Below are positions 8,504 through 16,969 of a DNA stretch of 60,243 nucleotides, piece after piece. The first letter of the stretch is position 1, and each line of letters begins with the position of its first letter. Both the position numbers and the translations under genes were made by a program. The notes below the pieces were generated by a model that worked only from the letters and a program-made list of their open reading frames with translations, was not told the origin of the DNA and did no database searches. The DNA comes from Methanobacteriota archaeon. Its GTDB lineage: Archaea > Halobacteriota > Methanomicrobia > Methanomicrobiales > Methanocorpusculaceae. The stretch spans positions 1-60,243 of the forward strand of contig JAEWXF010000032.1 of assembly GCA_023396065.1 (NCBI GenBank), given 5' to 3'.

Positions 8504-9593
8504 CTGGAAGGAACGCGATATTGCAACAAAGAAACGTCTGATGGAGATTGCGAAGGTCTGGTATGATCAGATGGATGACGGTGATCTGCCGTCGATTACG
8601 CTGCCGACGCGGACGAAGTATAACATTGAGTATGATGATGCGTCTGAGGTGTGGACATACGGGTCGAAGGAGAGTACCCGGAATGCGGGTACGGCGAAGT
8701 CTGCGATTCATATGCTGAAGATGGCGTATGTAATCGGGTTTATTAAGATGCAGCTGGCAGAGAACCGGTCGTCGACATTAAGAGAGATGTATTACATCTC
8801 TGAGGGATGGAAGCAGGCGAAGTTCCATGCGCAGAATGAAAGTAATTATCTGGTGGAGGATCTGGAGATTATTACGAGTCTGCAGCGCGAATTTTTCCAT
8901 ATGCGCCCGGAGGAGGATGGGGCATCGATCTTCGGCCCTCTCCGGGTGCGGGAGAATACCCGCCGCGGGATGAAGGAGATTCATTGTCAGGATGATGTGG
9001 GGGAAGCCGGCTATAATATTCCGAATAATGTGGAGAATGTGGAGCTGGTGGATCACAATGCGAGCTGCGTGATTGCGCTGGAAACGGGTGGTATGTTTTC
9101 GCGTCTGCAGGAGAACGGGTTTGATGAGGAGTATAATACGATTCTTCTGCACCTGAAAGGTCAGCCGACGCGGGCGACGCGGCGGATGCTGAAGCGGATG
9201 AACGAGGAACTGAAGATTCCGGTGGTGGTGTTTACGGACGGTGATCCATGGTCCTACCGGATTTATGCGTCTGTTGCCTACGGGTCGATTAAGGCGGCAC
9301 ATATGTCGGAGTTTCTGGCGACGCCTTCGGCGCAGTTTATCGGGGTGAAGCCTTCGGATATCCGGGATTATAATCTGCCGGCAGATACGCTGACCGAGCA
9401 GGATGTGAATGCGCTGCGGGCCGAGTTGTCGGATCCGCGGTTCGGCAGCGATTTCTGGAAACGCGAGATTAATCTGCAGCTGGAGATGGGACTGAAGTCA
9501 GAACAGCAGGCGTTCGCGAGTCATGGTCTGGATTTCGTAACAAAGGAGTATCTCCCGGATATGCTGTCGGAGATAGGGGTACTGAAGCGGTAA
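8496..9593 (+). CDS. top6A: DNA topoisomerase VI subunit A (Spo11-like)
   Basis: DNA-cleaving subunit of topoisomerase VI, 365 residues. A winged-helix (5Y-CAP) domain holds the catalytic tyrosine in LREMYYISEGW (Tyr pair at 99-100). The Toprim domain carries the acidic metal ligands: E in ALETGGMFSRL (near 190) and DGD in VFTDGDPWSYRIY (near 247). Length is normal for the family. It follows top6B with an 8-bp overlap and ends the operon; hairpins at 9637-9666 lie just downstream. Confidence 0.97.
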   Translation: MSDWKERDIATKKRLMEIAKVWYDQMDDGDLPSITLPTRTKYNIEYDDASEVWTYGSKESTRNAGTAKSAIHMLKMAYVIGFIKMQLAENRSSTLREMYYISEGWKQAKFHAQNESNYLVEDLEIITSLQREFFHMRPEEDGASIFGPLRVRENTRRGMKEIHCQDDVGEAGYNIPNNVENVELVDHNASCVIALETGGMFSRLQENGFDEEYNTILLHLKGQPTRATRRMLKRMNEELKIPVVVFTDGDPWSYRIYASVAYGSIKAAHMSEFLATPSAQFIGVKPSDIRDYNLPADTLTEQDVNALRAELSDPRFGSDFWKREINLQLEMGLKSEQQAFASHGLDFVTKEYLPDMLSEIGVLKR

Positions 9594-9636
9594 ATCTTTG
9601 TTCGGGGATGTGCAGAGACTCATCTAATTTTTGGCA

Positions 9637-9666
9637 CTCTCTCAAAAGAGAGATGTATCCATACAT
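9637..9666 (+). terminator. Hairpins downstream of top6A
   Basis: Two adjacent small inverted repeats follow top6A by about 45 bp. One is CTCTCT/AGAGAG (9637-9642 with 9647-9652, 4-nt loop); the other is ATGTAT/ATACAT (9653-9658 with 9661-9666). A short T-run precedes them. They may end the hisS-top6 transcript or be RNA-processing sites; the type call is an inference. Confidence 0.35.
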
Positions 9667-9761
9667 CGAACGTTCATTACTCGTATTTCAGAGATCCCCA
9701 GAGTGGAAAGCAATGACGGACAGAACATTCGGGATAAATAAGGATTGAAACGGGTGACACC

Positions 9762-10115
9762 ATGAAAATAGAGATATTTGATACAAAACATGGTACAGTT
9801 GCATACAGATGCGAGGCAGATGGCGATCCCATGGCACCGAAAAATATGCGCATATCTTCAGACATCAGCGATCAGGTTCGTGATGCATTCCAGGCTAAAA
9901 TGTCTGAATGGTATGCCGGCACATCCCAACACGTCCGCGAAACGCTGCACTGCGAAGATACCGATGGTATCTATATCCAGTTGGTCTGTGCATACAATGT
10001 GGCGGATAATGATAGATATATTGTGTTAAACGACATCCCCGAATACCCGGAGCAGCGTATCCCTGACGTAGACTATCGCAAATTTGTTCAGGACCCGGAC
10101 GGCGAATGGAAATGA
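9762..10115 (+). CDS. Hypothetical protein (orphan, 117 aa)
   Basis: I do not recognise this protein. It is soluble, acidic overall, with no membrane segment, signal or obvious motif. It starts with alternating beta-type residues (KIEIFDTKHGTVAYRC), passes through a helical patch (SDISDQVRDAFQAKMSEW) and ends with a segment rich in Asp and Pro. An ATG with GGGTGA about 8 bp upstream supports translation. Base composition is more AT-rich than the flanking top6 and cobQ genes, so it may be a recent acquisition. The small frame at 10132-10305 begins just after it. Confidence 0.55.
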   Translation: MKIEIFDTKHGTVAYRCEADGDPMAPKNMRISSDISDQVRDAFQAKMSEWYAGTSQHVRETLHCEDTDGIYIQLVCAYNVADNDRYIVLNDIPEYPEQRIPDVDYRKFVQDPDGEWK

Positions 10116-10131
10116 ATGGACGATACCATTG

Positions 10132-10305
10132 ATGATACTCCCACCAGATATTCCTTTTAGTGAGTTCATCCCATGGCTAATTCCCACCGAACCCGCTGGA
10201 GATCCGATCATATCAGACGACGCCCCCGATGATATCAAGGCAGCGTGGCATAGTTTTATGGCCCGACTTGAGAGTATGTATGATACCACAGAAATTTCTG
10301 ATTAA
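10132..10305 (+). CDS. Hypothetical small acidic protein (57 aa)
   Basis: A 57-residue frame starting at ATG 10132; the in-frame ATG at 10084 lies within the previous gene. It is proline- and aspartate-rich at the start (MILPPDIPFSEFIPWLIP) and helical at the end (IKAAWHSFMARLESMYD). No family is recognised. Spacing of 16 bp after the previous stop suggests a two-gene unit with 9762-10115, and the shared AT-rich composition supports a common origin. It is short, so it could be a chance frame. Confidence 0.4.
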   Translation: MILPPDIPFSEFIPWLIPTEPAGDPIISDDAPDDIKAAWHSFMARLESMYDTTEISD

Positions 10306-10450
10306 TTTCTAACCCTCCTTTTGTACAACCCTGTAATCATAAACGAAGATTGGACCACAGAATCAAAAAAAGGATGACCGAATTTCGGCATGCCACACCC
10401 CGGAAAGAATAACCAATCCTTATTCCTCCCCGCCGCCAAACATAACCAGC

Positions 10451-11905
10451 ATGTCCCTGATGATCCTCGGCACCTCATCCCACGCAGGAAAAAGTATAAT
10501 CACCACTGGTATCTGCCGCATACTCAGCGACCGCGGAGTTCCCGTTGCTCCCTTCAAATCGCAGAACATGAGCCTTAACTCCTATATCACCGAAGAGGGG
10601 TCCGAAATCGGCATCGCTCAGGCGGTTCAGGCAATCGCCGCACGTGCCCGGCCAGTTGCCGATATGAATCCCATTCTCCTCAAACCCAAAGGAAACTCAG
10701 TCTCCCAGATCATCCTCCATGGGAAACCCTGGAAGGATACAAAAATCCAGGACTACTACACACAAACCGAATACCTTCTCAACGAAGCACTCACCGCCTA
10801 CAACCGCCTCAGGAATGAATACCAGAACATTATCATCGAAGGAGCAGGAGGAGCAGCCGAAGTCAACCTCTACGACCGTGACATTGCCAACATCCAACTT
10901 GCAAAACGCCTCAGGCTCCCGATCATTCTCGTAGCCGACATCGAACGCGGCGGAGTATTTGCCCAGATATATGGTACAATTTCCCTCCTCCCGGATGACG
11001 TCCGGCCCCTCGTCAAAGGTATCATCATCAACAAATTCCGGGGAGACGCAGACCTCTTCGCCTCCGGTAAAAAAATACTGGAGGACCTTACCGGAGTCCC
11101 GGTCATCGGTATCGTTCCCTGGAAACAGCTCAACCTCCCCGACGAAGACTCACTCTCCCTTCAGGAAAAGGCTCCCGCCAATGCACCCGTGAAAATTGCC
11201 ATTATCCGCTATCCGCATATTGCAAACTTTACCGACTTCTCCCTTCTCGAACGTGCCGCGGCCGTCGAGTACGTCCCTCCCGGAACCCCGCTGACCGGAT
11301 ATGATGCAGTCATTCTCCCGGGTACAAAAAACACCGTATACGATCTCACCGTCCTGAAGGAAACCGGAACCGACGCCCGGATTCACGCATGTGTCAATGC
11401 AGGAATTCCGGTCATCGGCATCTGCGGCGGATACCAGATGATGGGACAGACCATCCATGACAATGCCATTGAAGGTGACATCATTGCTGACTATCAGGGT
11501 CTCGGCCTCCTGCCTGTGCAAACCAGATTCGATCAGTATGATAAAATCACCCGGCAGGAACAGAGAACTTCCGCAGGCATCGGCCCCATACTGTCCCGCA
11601 TGACAACCGCCGCAGGCTATGAGATTCACTCGGGCCGCAGTACCGTTCAGGGTCCCGGGGCCTTTACGGATGAAGGTTCCGTCTCCCCGGACGGTCTCAT
11701 CTTTGGTACCTACCTCCACGGACTGTTCGCAAATGCCGGACCAGTCGACGCACTCGTCGGCTGGCTGTCCGAGCAAAAAGGTATCCCCTACACCCCGATT
11801 GGTGAACTTGGTGATCCGTATGCAACTCTCGCCCGCCACCTGGAAACCTGCCTCGACACAGACGCCCTCCTCACCCTTGCCTGCGGGACAGAACCCAAAG
11901 CATGA
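10451..11905 (+). CDS. cobQ: Cobyric acid synthase
   Basis: Glutamine- and ATP-dependent amidation of adenosylcobyrinic acid a,c-diamide at four side chains, in late cobamide synthesis. It has 484 residues. The N-terminal ATPase domain starts with MILGTSSHAGKSIITTGICR (P-loop) and continues with FKSQNMSLNSY and IEGAGGAAEVNL. The C-terminal class I glutaminase domain has its nucleophile at Cys325 in GICGGYQMMG and a conserved His in TYLHGLF near 423. No other corrin gene is adjacent, although a BtuCD-like transporter lies about 34 kb away. An RHH protein gene follows 35 bp downstream. Confidence 0.95.
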   Translation: MSLMILGTSSHAGKSIITTGICRILSDRGVPVAPFKSQNMSLNSYITEEGSEIGIAQAVQAIAARARPVADMNPILLKPKGNSVSQIILHGKPWKDTKIQDYYTQTEYLLNEALTAYNRLRNEYQNIIIEGAGGAAEVNLYDRDIANIQLAKRLRLPIILVADIERGGVFAQIYGTISLLPDDVRPLVKGIIINKFRGDADLFASGKKILEDLTGVPVIGIVPWKQLNLPDEDSLSLQEKAPANAPVKIAIIRYPHIANFTDFSLLERAAAVEYVPPGTPLTGYDAVILPGTKNTVYDLTVLKETGTDARIHACVNAGIPVIGICGGYQMMGQTIHDNAIEGDIIADYQGLGLLPVQTRFDQYDKITRQEQRTSAGIGPILSRMTTAAGYEIHSGRSTVQGPGAFTDEGSVSPDGLIFGTYLHGLFANAGPVDALVGWLSEQKGIPYTPIGELGDPYATLARHLETCLDTDALLTLACGTEPKA

Positions 11906-11940
11906 CTTCATGAACCTGTGCAACAAACACATTATCTGAT

Positions 11941-12291
11941 ATGGTGCTCAGACTCTCGTTTACGCTCGATCCCGAACTCGCGGAACGAATCGATCAGTTC
12001 ACAAAAAAACAGGAACTCGACAGAAACGAAGCAGTCCTGCGGCTCATCGAAGCGGGCCTCTTTCAGGCAGAGCAAAAAGGGGAAATTCCGCCGGCACCCC
12101 AGAGGAGCTTCAAGGAACTTGCACGGATGCAGAAAAACGTTGATGTCCTCCTGCACAGCATCGACGAACTCAAAAAGGAAGTCCGGACTATGCATCATGT
12201 ACTCGATCTGCAGAAAAATCCGGAAACTGATGAAAGGAAACCTGCAAAACCTTCCGGGAAATGGCGGGACCTGTTCGACCCCAGAAAATAG
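11941..12291 (+). CDS. Ribbon-helix-helix DNA-binding protein with coiled-coil tail
   Basis: A 116-residue protein. Residues 1-45 fit a CopG/Arc-type ribbon-helix-helix: a short strand (LRLSFTLDPELAERID), then two helices separated by a DRNEA turn (ELDRNEAVLRLIEAGLF). Residues 56-95 have a heptad-like pattern (ARMQKNVDVLLHSIDELKKE) expected for a coiled coil. The tail is basic and Pro-rich. It is probably a transcriptional regulator binding as a dimer or higher oligomer. Lying 35 bp after cobQ, it could be cotranscribed and act on cobalamin genes, but no operator is evident (inference). Confidence 0.7.
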   Translation: MVLRLSFTLDPELAERIDQFTKKQELDRNEAVLRLIEAGLFQAEQKGEIPPAPQRSFKELARMQKNVDVLLHSIDELKKEVRTMHHVLDLQKNPETDERKPAKPSGKWRDLFDPRK

Positions 12292-12639
12292 ACCGGCACT
12301 GCAGCTGCGGGATGTGGCATCGAAAATAACCATTATTTCGGGTTAAATTTGAAATTCGGGCACTATTTCCAAAAAACACAGGGTATTTTGGAGGCCCTAG
12401 TCTACGTTTTCGGGAAAAACGCGCCTCAGTTCCCGTTTATTGAGGTCGATAGAAGGCGAATAAAGAGGGTGTTTCTGAGATGAGGTTTTTGCTGTTTTTC
12501 CCCTGATCCCAGACAAGATATCATGATATGTGCGACACAGGGTATTTTTGAGACTGACCTGCCCGCCACAGCAGATCCGAATGGTTCGATTTTACTGCGG
12601 TGTGTACCTACCGAAAAGAGGGGAAGAGAATAGGAAAAA
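12292..12639. other. Intergenic region with direct repeats and a dispersed element
   Basis: A gap of about 350 bp between the convergent RHH gene and purB; no gene is seen. It holds an 18-bp direct repeat with one mismatch (acacagggtatttt-N-gag) at 12377-12394 and 12535-12552, bracketing the dispersed element listed separately. A smaller relative of that direct repeat may occur in the last 200 bp of the window, on the other strand. Confidence 0.55.
12423..12529 (+). repeat. Dispersed intergenic element, copy 1
   Basis: About 107 bp that align without net insertion or deletion to 39571-39677. Three blocks match: gcctca-ttcc-gtttat at 12423-12440 (16 of 18), a 20-bp identity atgaggtttttgctgttttt at 12480-12499, and the palindrome ATATCATGATAT at 12518-12529. 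Offsets between blocks are the same in both copies (57 and 38 bp). It is probably an untranslated mobile element relic or a conserved RNA or binding site. Confidence 0.75.
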
Positions 12640-13983
12640 TCAGAGAGTGCAGTAGGTCAACAGTTTTCTCACCAGATTGTCGACCAGTACCTCTGCAAGA
12701 CCAATATAATTATCCGGATTCAGCAGCCGTACCAGCTCCTCACCGGAAATATACCTAGTAATATCCTCTTTTGCGCCAAGCACCTCTGCAAGCGGTACCT
12801 GTCTGGCAAGCGCATCCATACTGCTTTCCCGGATAATTTCATGAGCATCCTGACGTGCCATCCCGCGCCGGGTCAGCTCAATCATCACCGATTCTGCCAG
12901 ATTAATCCCGTGAAGCATCAGCAGATTCCGCCGGATGTTCTCTTCCTTTATTACCAGATTTTCCAGAACATTGATCATCAGCTTCAGACAGTGATCACAC
13001 AGAATCGTTGCCTCCGGGAAGGTAATCCGCTCACAGGACGAGTTCGTCAGATCCCGTTCATCCCACAGGGTATTATTCATCAGAGCCGGTTCAACCATTG
13101 CACGCACGATCCGCGACAGCCCGCCCACCTGTTCACTCTTAATGGGATTTCTCTTATGCGGCATGGTTGAGGAGCCCACCTGTTTCTTTCCGAATGCCTC
13201 CTCAACCTCTGCAATCTCCGTCCGCTGCAGACTCCGGATCTCAATGCCGATCTTATCCAGTGTTGTGGCAATATTTGCCAGCAGAAAAATATACTCGGCA
13301 TACCGGTCGCGGGCGATTACCTGGGACGAAACATCCACCGATCCGATCTCCAGATACTTCATCATCGCAGCCTGCACCTCAATACCTTTCGGTCCCATTG
13401 CCGCCATTGTACCAACTGCGCCGGTCATCTGACCCACAACCGCACGAACACGGATTTCCCGCAGCCGGTCAATATGGCGGGCAACCTCAGACGCCCAGAT
13501 TGCAAACCGCAGCCCGTATGTCGTCGGCACACCCTGCTGGCCATGTGTCCGTGCCGCACAGACAAGGGTCTTCGTTGCTTTCGCACGGTCAAGCAGCACC
13601 GTCAGCAGAGAGATAAGTTTCTTTTCCAGCGTATCAAAGGCATCCTTCAGCTGCAGACCGGTTGCGGTATCCAGAATATCGTTCGAGGTTGCCCCATAGT
13701 GAATCCAGCGTCCTGCATCCCCGCAGACCTCAGAGATTGCACGAATCATCGCCATGGTGTCATGATTAATCTCCGCCTCAATCTCCTTCGCACGGTTGAG
13801 GGATGCCGACAACGCATTCTGCTCAATTACGGCTGCGTCCTCCTCGGGAATCATACCAACTTCGGCTTCTGCATGGGCCAGAGCGATCTCGGCACGGATT
13901 ATACAGGTAAAACGGTGTTCCTCGCTCCAGATGCTGCGCATCTCAGGAGTACCGTATCGATAGTCTATCGGATGGATGGCCAT
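12640..13983 (-). CDS. purB: Adenylosuccinate lyase
   Basis: Cleaves fumarate from SAICAR and from adenylosuccinate in purine synthesis. It has 447 residues. Residues 1-15 (IHPIDYRYGTPEMR) match the archaeal/Bacillus form. The catalytic histidine segment TRTHGQQGVPTTYG is near 140 (it reads ARTHGQQ here), and the fumarase-superfamily signature GSSTMPHKRNPIKSE is near 275. Length is full. It is monocistronic, convergent with the RHH gene, and lies 137 bp from the divergent nucleotidyltransferase gene. Confidence 0.96.
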   Translation of the reverse strand: MAIHPIDYRYGTPEMRSIWSEEHRFTCIIRAEIALAHAEAEVGMIPEEDAAVIEQNALSASLNRAKEIEAEINHDTMAMIRAISEVCGDAGRWIHYGATSNDILDTATGLQLKDAFDTLEKKLISLLTVLLDRAKATKTLVCAARTHGQQGVPTTYGLRFAIWASEVARHIDRLREIRVRAVVGQMTGAVGTMAAMGPKGIEVQAAMMKYLEIGSVDVSSQVIARDRYAEYIFLLANIATTLDKIGIEIRSLQRTEIAEVEEAFGKKQVGSSTMPHKRNPIKSEQVGGLSRIVRAMVEPALMNNTLWDERDLTNSSCERITFPEATILCDHCLKLMINVLENLVIKEENIRRNLLMLHGINLAESVMIELTRRGMARQDAHEIIRESSMDALARQVPLAEVLGAKEDITRYISGEELVRLLNPDNYIGLAEVLVDNLVRKLLTYCTL

Positions 13984-14120
13984 AAATGAGAAAAGTATTG
14001 GTGCTGGGGAGATATGAATGGTCTTATTCGACGGATGTTCGGAAAATTTTGTTTGACGGGGTCAGAGTATCCATTGCCAAAACCCTAATGATGTCCGATG
14101 TCTATTAGTACTTATCAGTA

Positions 14121-14450
14121 ATGCCTGAATACGTGAGCATCAAAGAGGAAGTCCTTACCCAACTGAAGATACTTCTCTCTGAGCTTCGCGAACGTTTCGG
14201 CATTGAGACGATTGGAATTTTCGGCTCGGTCGCCTGGGGAGAAGACACACCTGAGTCTGATGTTGACGTCCTCTACTGTTTTCAGAAGGGACGGGGCGGC
14301 ATGTTTGATCTGGTCGGTCTGCATGATTATCTTGCATCATTATTTCACCGGCCTGTGGATCTGGTATCTGTAGAATACATCTCACCGCTTATTGCACGGG
14401 CTGTAAAAGCCGACGCGGTGTTGTTTGGGGCAATGCAGGCAATAGTATGA
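14121..14450 (+). CDS. MntA-like minimal nucleotidyltransferase (toxin-antitoxin component)
   Basis: A 109-residue minimal nucleotidyltransferase with the polymerase-beta-type motif GSVAWGEDTPESDVDVL (GS-x10-DxD, residues about 34-50) and a third acidic position in PVDLVSVE near 81. In HEPN/MNT modules such proteins AMPylate and neutralise the HepT ribonuclease toxin. The stop overlaps (ATGA) the start of a HepT-like frame, which is broken in this genome, so the antitoxin seems to have outlived its toxin. The frame itself looks intact. Confidence 0.85.
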   Translation: MPEYVSIKEEVLTQLKILLSELRERFGIETIGIFGSVAWGEDTPESDVDVLYCFQKGRGGMFDLVGLHDYLASLFHRPVDLVSVEYISPLIARAVKADAVLFGAMQAIV

Positions 14451-14844
14451 ATGAACATGATAGGATTCTGCTGACACATATTATTTTTCAGTGCGAGAAA
14501 ATTCTCAAACTTACCTCGCGTTTTTCCTATGGGAGTTTTTAGGAGAGACGATGTACCAGGATGCTGTAATCCGGCCTCTGGAAATTATCGGTGAAGCTGT
14601 CGGGCAGTTTTCCGATTCATTCAGGGAAGCGTATCCGGAAATTCCTCTTGCAACGATGAAAGGTCTCCGAAATATTCTGGTTCATCAGTACTTTGGTGTT
14701 GACCTGTGTTCGGTGTGAAGTATTGCGACACATGACGTTCCCGGTCTCCACGATACAGTTTTGATGATTGCAGCATCCACGGAAATTACCAGTGATGCGG
14801 AAAAAGATACTCCTGATATTTCCGCCATTCGGGATTCATCGTAA
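14447..14844 (+). pseudogene. HEPN-domain HepT-like toxin, disrupted
   Basis: Starts in frame as MNEHDRILLTHIIFQCEKIL and hits TAG near 14540. Homology continues in another frame from about 14530, with MYQDAVIRPLEIIGEAVGQF and the HEPN active-site motif RNILVH (R-x4-H pattern). It then meets TGA at 14716-14718 where a Trp is expected and runs on as SIATHDVPGLHDTVLMIA to TAA at 14844. So one frameshift near the T-rich stretch 14520-14545 and one nonsense change separate it from a standard DUF86/HepT protein of about 130 residues. Sequencing error could explain one lesion but is less likely to explain both. Confidence 0.8.
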
Positions 14845-14907
14845 ATTGCAAAAGTCGGAAGTCACACATCCATTCTGACAGCAGAACAACGGCATTTCAT
14901 TGATCCA

Positions 14908-16017
14908 TCACACATCGTCGGAGGACTGAACCTTCGACACCTCCTCTTCACGGGAAAACAGCGTACATCCTCCGGTATGCGGCATCCCTGCCTCCCGCAT
15001 ACTGATCTCCCGAATATCCCGGAAAAACGGTGACTGCAACACTTCCAGAATCGAACAGGACCTCAGATTCTGCCGGGAATAGGGAGAAAACGGACAGGGT
15101 TCCGCATTACCCGCAGAACTGATGTGGAAAAATCCCCTGCCTGCCGCAAGGCAGCCGCCGAGAACCGACTCATCACCGGGAAATGAAAGCAGAATCATAT
15201 CAGGATACCCGGCACGCAACGACTGTACCCGTTCTTCGAGAAAAACTGTATCCGACTCACAGAGAACCATATCTTCGGTACCTTTCTCCGCAGGAACATA
15301 CTCCAGATAAAAAACAATCCCGCATCCGGCCTTCCGCAGATCCGCTACAAACGTATCGGATGTAACGGCCCTGAGATTGTGCGAAGTGACGGTAATAGAA
15401 ACACCATACAAAATACCCCGGGCCTGAAACTCCCGGATTACCGCGAGAATCTTTTCGGAAACACCTAACCCTCGTCTGTGATCTGTCTCCTCACCGCTTC
15501 CCTCGATACTGGGAACCGGAATAATATTCCGGTGCTCATCAAAGAACCGGATATACGACGCATCGATCAGCGTGGCATTCGTGAAGGTCGGAAACACCAT
15601 CCCGGGATAGGATGCAGCCAGATCAAGGACATCCCGCCGCATCAGCGGCTCACCACCGGCAAGCAGAACAAACGAAACCCCGATATCCGAAGCCTCCTGA
15701 AAAATGCGGCGCCATTCAGCCGTCCCAAGAGTTGTTTCCTCTTGGACCTCTGCCGGAGATGTGATGCCGGGACACTCCCTCGCCTTCGCATAGCATCCCG
15801 CACAATGCAGATTACACTGTGACGTAATACTCGCAATCAGAAACGGCGGAATGTGAACCCCGCGTGCCGCATATCTTTTGCGGATTCCGGCACTCTGCCA
15901 CAGTGCCGGAACGAGTCCGGTAATAAACCGCATATCACGGGTATTGGTGAGATAATACCGGGAAACAGTACGGGCCATAGACAGAATCCATGCATCCAGA
16001 TACCGGTTCAGTGTCAT
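14908..16017 (-). CDS. Radical SAM protein
   Basis: A 369-residue radical SAM enzyme. The [4Fe-4S]-SAM motif is SQCNLHCAGCYAKA (Cys 67, 71, 74), followed by the SAM-binding GGEPL in LLAGGEPLMRR near 119. The C-terminal region has further cysteines (GGCLAAGRGFF, NAEPCPFSPY, LRSCS) suggesting an auxiliary cluster of partial SPASM type. The first 60 residues are helical, as in a group of archaeal radical SAM proteins of unknown substrate. It lies 7 bp downstream of thiD on the same strand and probably shares its transcript, though no thiamine reaction can be assigned. Confidence 0.85.
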   Translation of the reverse strand: MTLNRYLDAWILSMARTVSRYYLTNTRDMRFITGLVPALWQSAGIRKRYAARGVHIPPFLIASITSQCNLHCAGCYAKARECPGITSPAEVQEETTLGTAEWRRIFQEASDIGVSFVLLAGGEPLMRRDVLDLAASYPGMVFPTFTNATLIDASYIRFFDEHRNIIPVPSIEGSGEETDHRRGLGVSEKILAVIREFQARGILYGVSITVTSHNLRAVTSDTFVADLRKAGCGIVFYLEYVPAEKGTEDMVLCESDTVFLEERVQSLRAGYPDMILLSFPGDESVLGGCLAAGRGFFHISSAGNAEPCPFSPYSRQNLRSCSILEVLQSPFFRDIREISMREAGMPHTGGCTLFSREEEVSKVQSSDDV

Positions 16018-16024
16018 CAGCAGT

Positions 16025-16864
16025 TCACCGCCGCGAAGATATTTTCGTATAGGTCCGATACTGCTGCCATCCGGGATTCATCGTATACCGCCCGGGAGCA
16101 TACGCAACCGCGTACCGGATAGCCCCGTCCACAAACTCCTTCGCCCGCTGCGCTGCCTCCCGGACCGGATACCCGAGAGCAATATGCGCCGCAATTGCAG
16201 ACGCAAAACAGCAGCCCGAACCGTGGACCTCCGCAAACGGATACACATTCCCGGAAAGAAGCAGCATTCCGTCCCGGTCAACGAACACATCCGTCGCTTT
16301 CCGGAATCCGGCATGGCCGCCCTTAATAATCACCGACTGTGCCCCGCAGTCAAGGAACCAGCCGGCAGCCTCCTCCATAGTTACAGAATCCGTAATCTCA
16401 ATACCGGACAGGGCTGAAGCCTCAGGAAGATTCGGTGTCAGAACCGTCGCCCGGGGAATCAGCTCCTCAACCAGTGCCTGTGCCCCGGACTCCTCAAGCA
16501 GCCGGTATCCGGCAGCAGTTGCAAGAAGTACCGGATCCACAACGAGTGGTGTTGCATCCGGCACGGACTCTGCCACCACACGGACAGTCTCCGCATTTTT
16601 CAGCATCCCTGTCTTATAGCAGCCGATCGGGAAATCTTCTTCAAGCGCCGCAAACTGCAGCCGTACAAACCCGGGATCCACATCCGCAGTTCCCAGAACA
16701 TGTGTCGCATTCTGCGCGGTCAGGGCTGCAACAATGGTCATCCCCCAGACACCGCAGGCTGCCATCGTTTTTAGGTCAATCTGTAATCCGGCACCCGCCG
16801 AGGGATCCGAACCGGCGACCGTCACTGCAAATGCCGTTTCCGCCGGCACCTCTCTCATAATCAT
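16025..16864 (-). CDS. thiD: Hydroxymethylpyrimidine / phosphomethylpyrimidine kinase
   Basis: Ribokinase-fold kinase that phosphorylates HMP and HMP-P for thiamine synthesis or salvage. It is 279 residues from ATG 16864; a long upstream extension of the open frame lacks similarity and would run into the divergent gene. Motifs are AGSDPSAGAGLQIDLKT near 16, MTIVAALTAQNA near 39, and the anion hole/catalytic base region VHGSGCCFASAIAAH near 212, where the usual GTGC reads GSGC. The archaeal ThiN domain found in longer homologues is absent. A radical SAM gene follows 7 bp downstream. Confidence 0.92.
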   Translation of the reverse strand: MIMREVPAETAFAVTVAGSDPSAGAGLQIDLKTMAACGVWGMTIVAALTAQNATHVLGTADVDPGFVRLQFAALEEDFPIGCYKTGMLKNAETVRVVAESVPDATPLVVDPVLLATAAGYRLLEESGAQALVEELIPRATVLTPNLPEASALSGIEITDSVTMEEAAGWFLDCGAQSVIIKGGHAGFRKATDVFVDRDGMLLLSGNVYPFAEVHGSGCCFASAIAAHIALGYPVREAAQRAKEFVDGAIRYAVAYAPGRYTMNPGWQQYRTYTKISSRR

Positions 16865-16969
16865 ACTATAGGAATCGAAATGATATGATCCCTTGCCCAT
16901 GTCCTGGAACGTCTCGCGTCCCCGTGAGACTTCGGCAAAACCGGGTATATTTATGATCTGTCCCTTCGC

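Noticed and set aside
14491..14718. 75-codon frame as a complete small HEPN gene
   Set aside because: It starts mid-domain, and homologous sequence is readable before it and after its stop; it is part of a broken gene.
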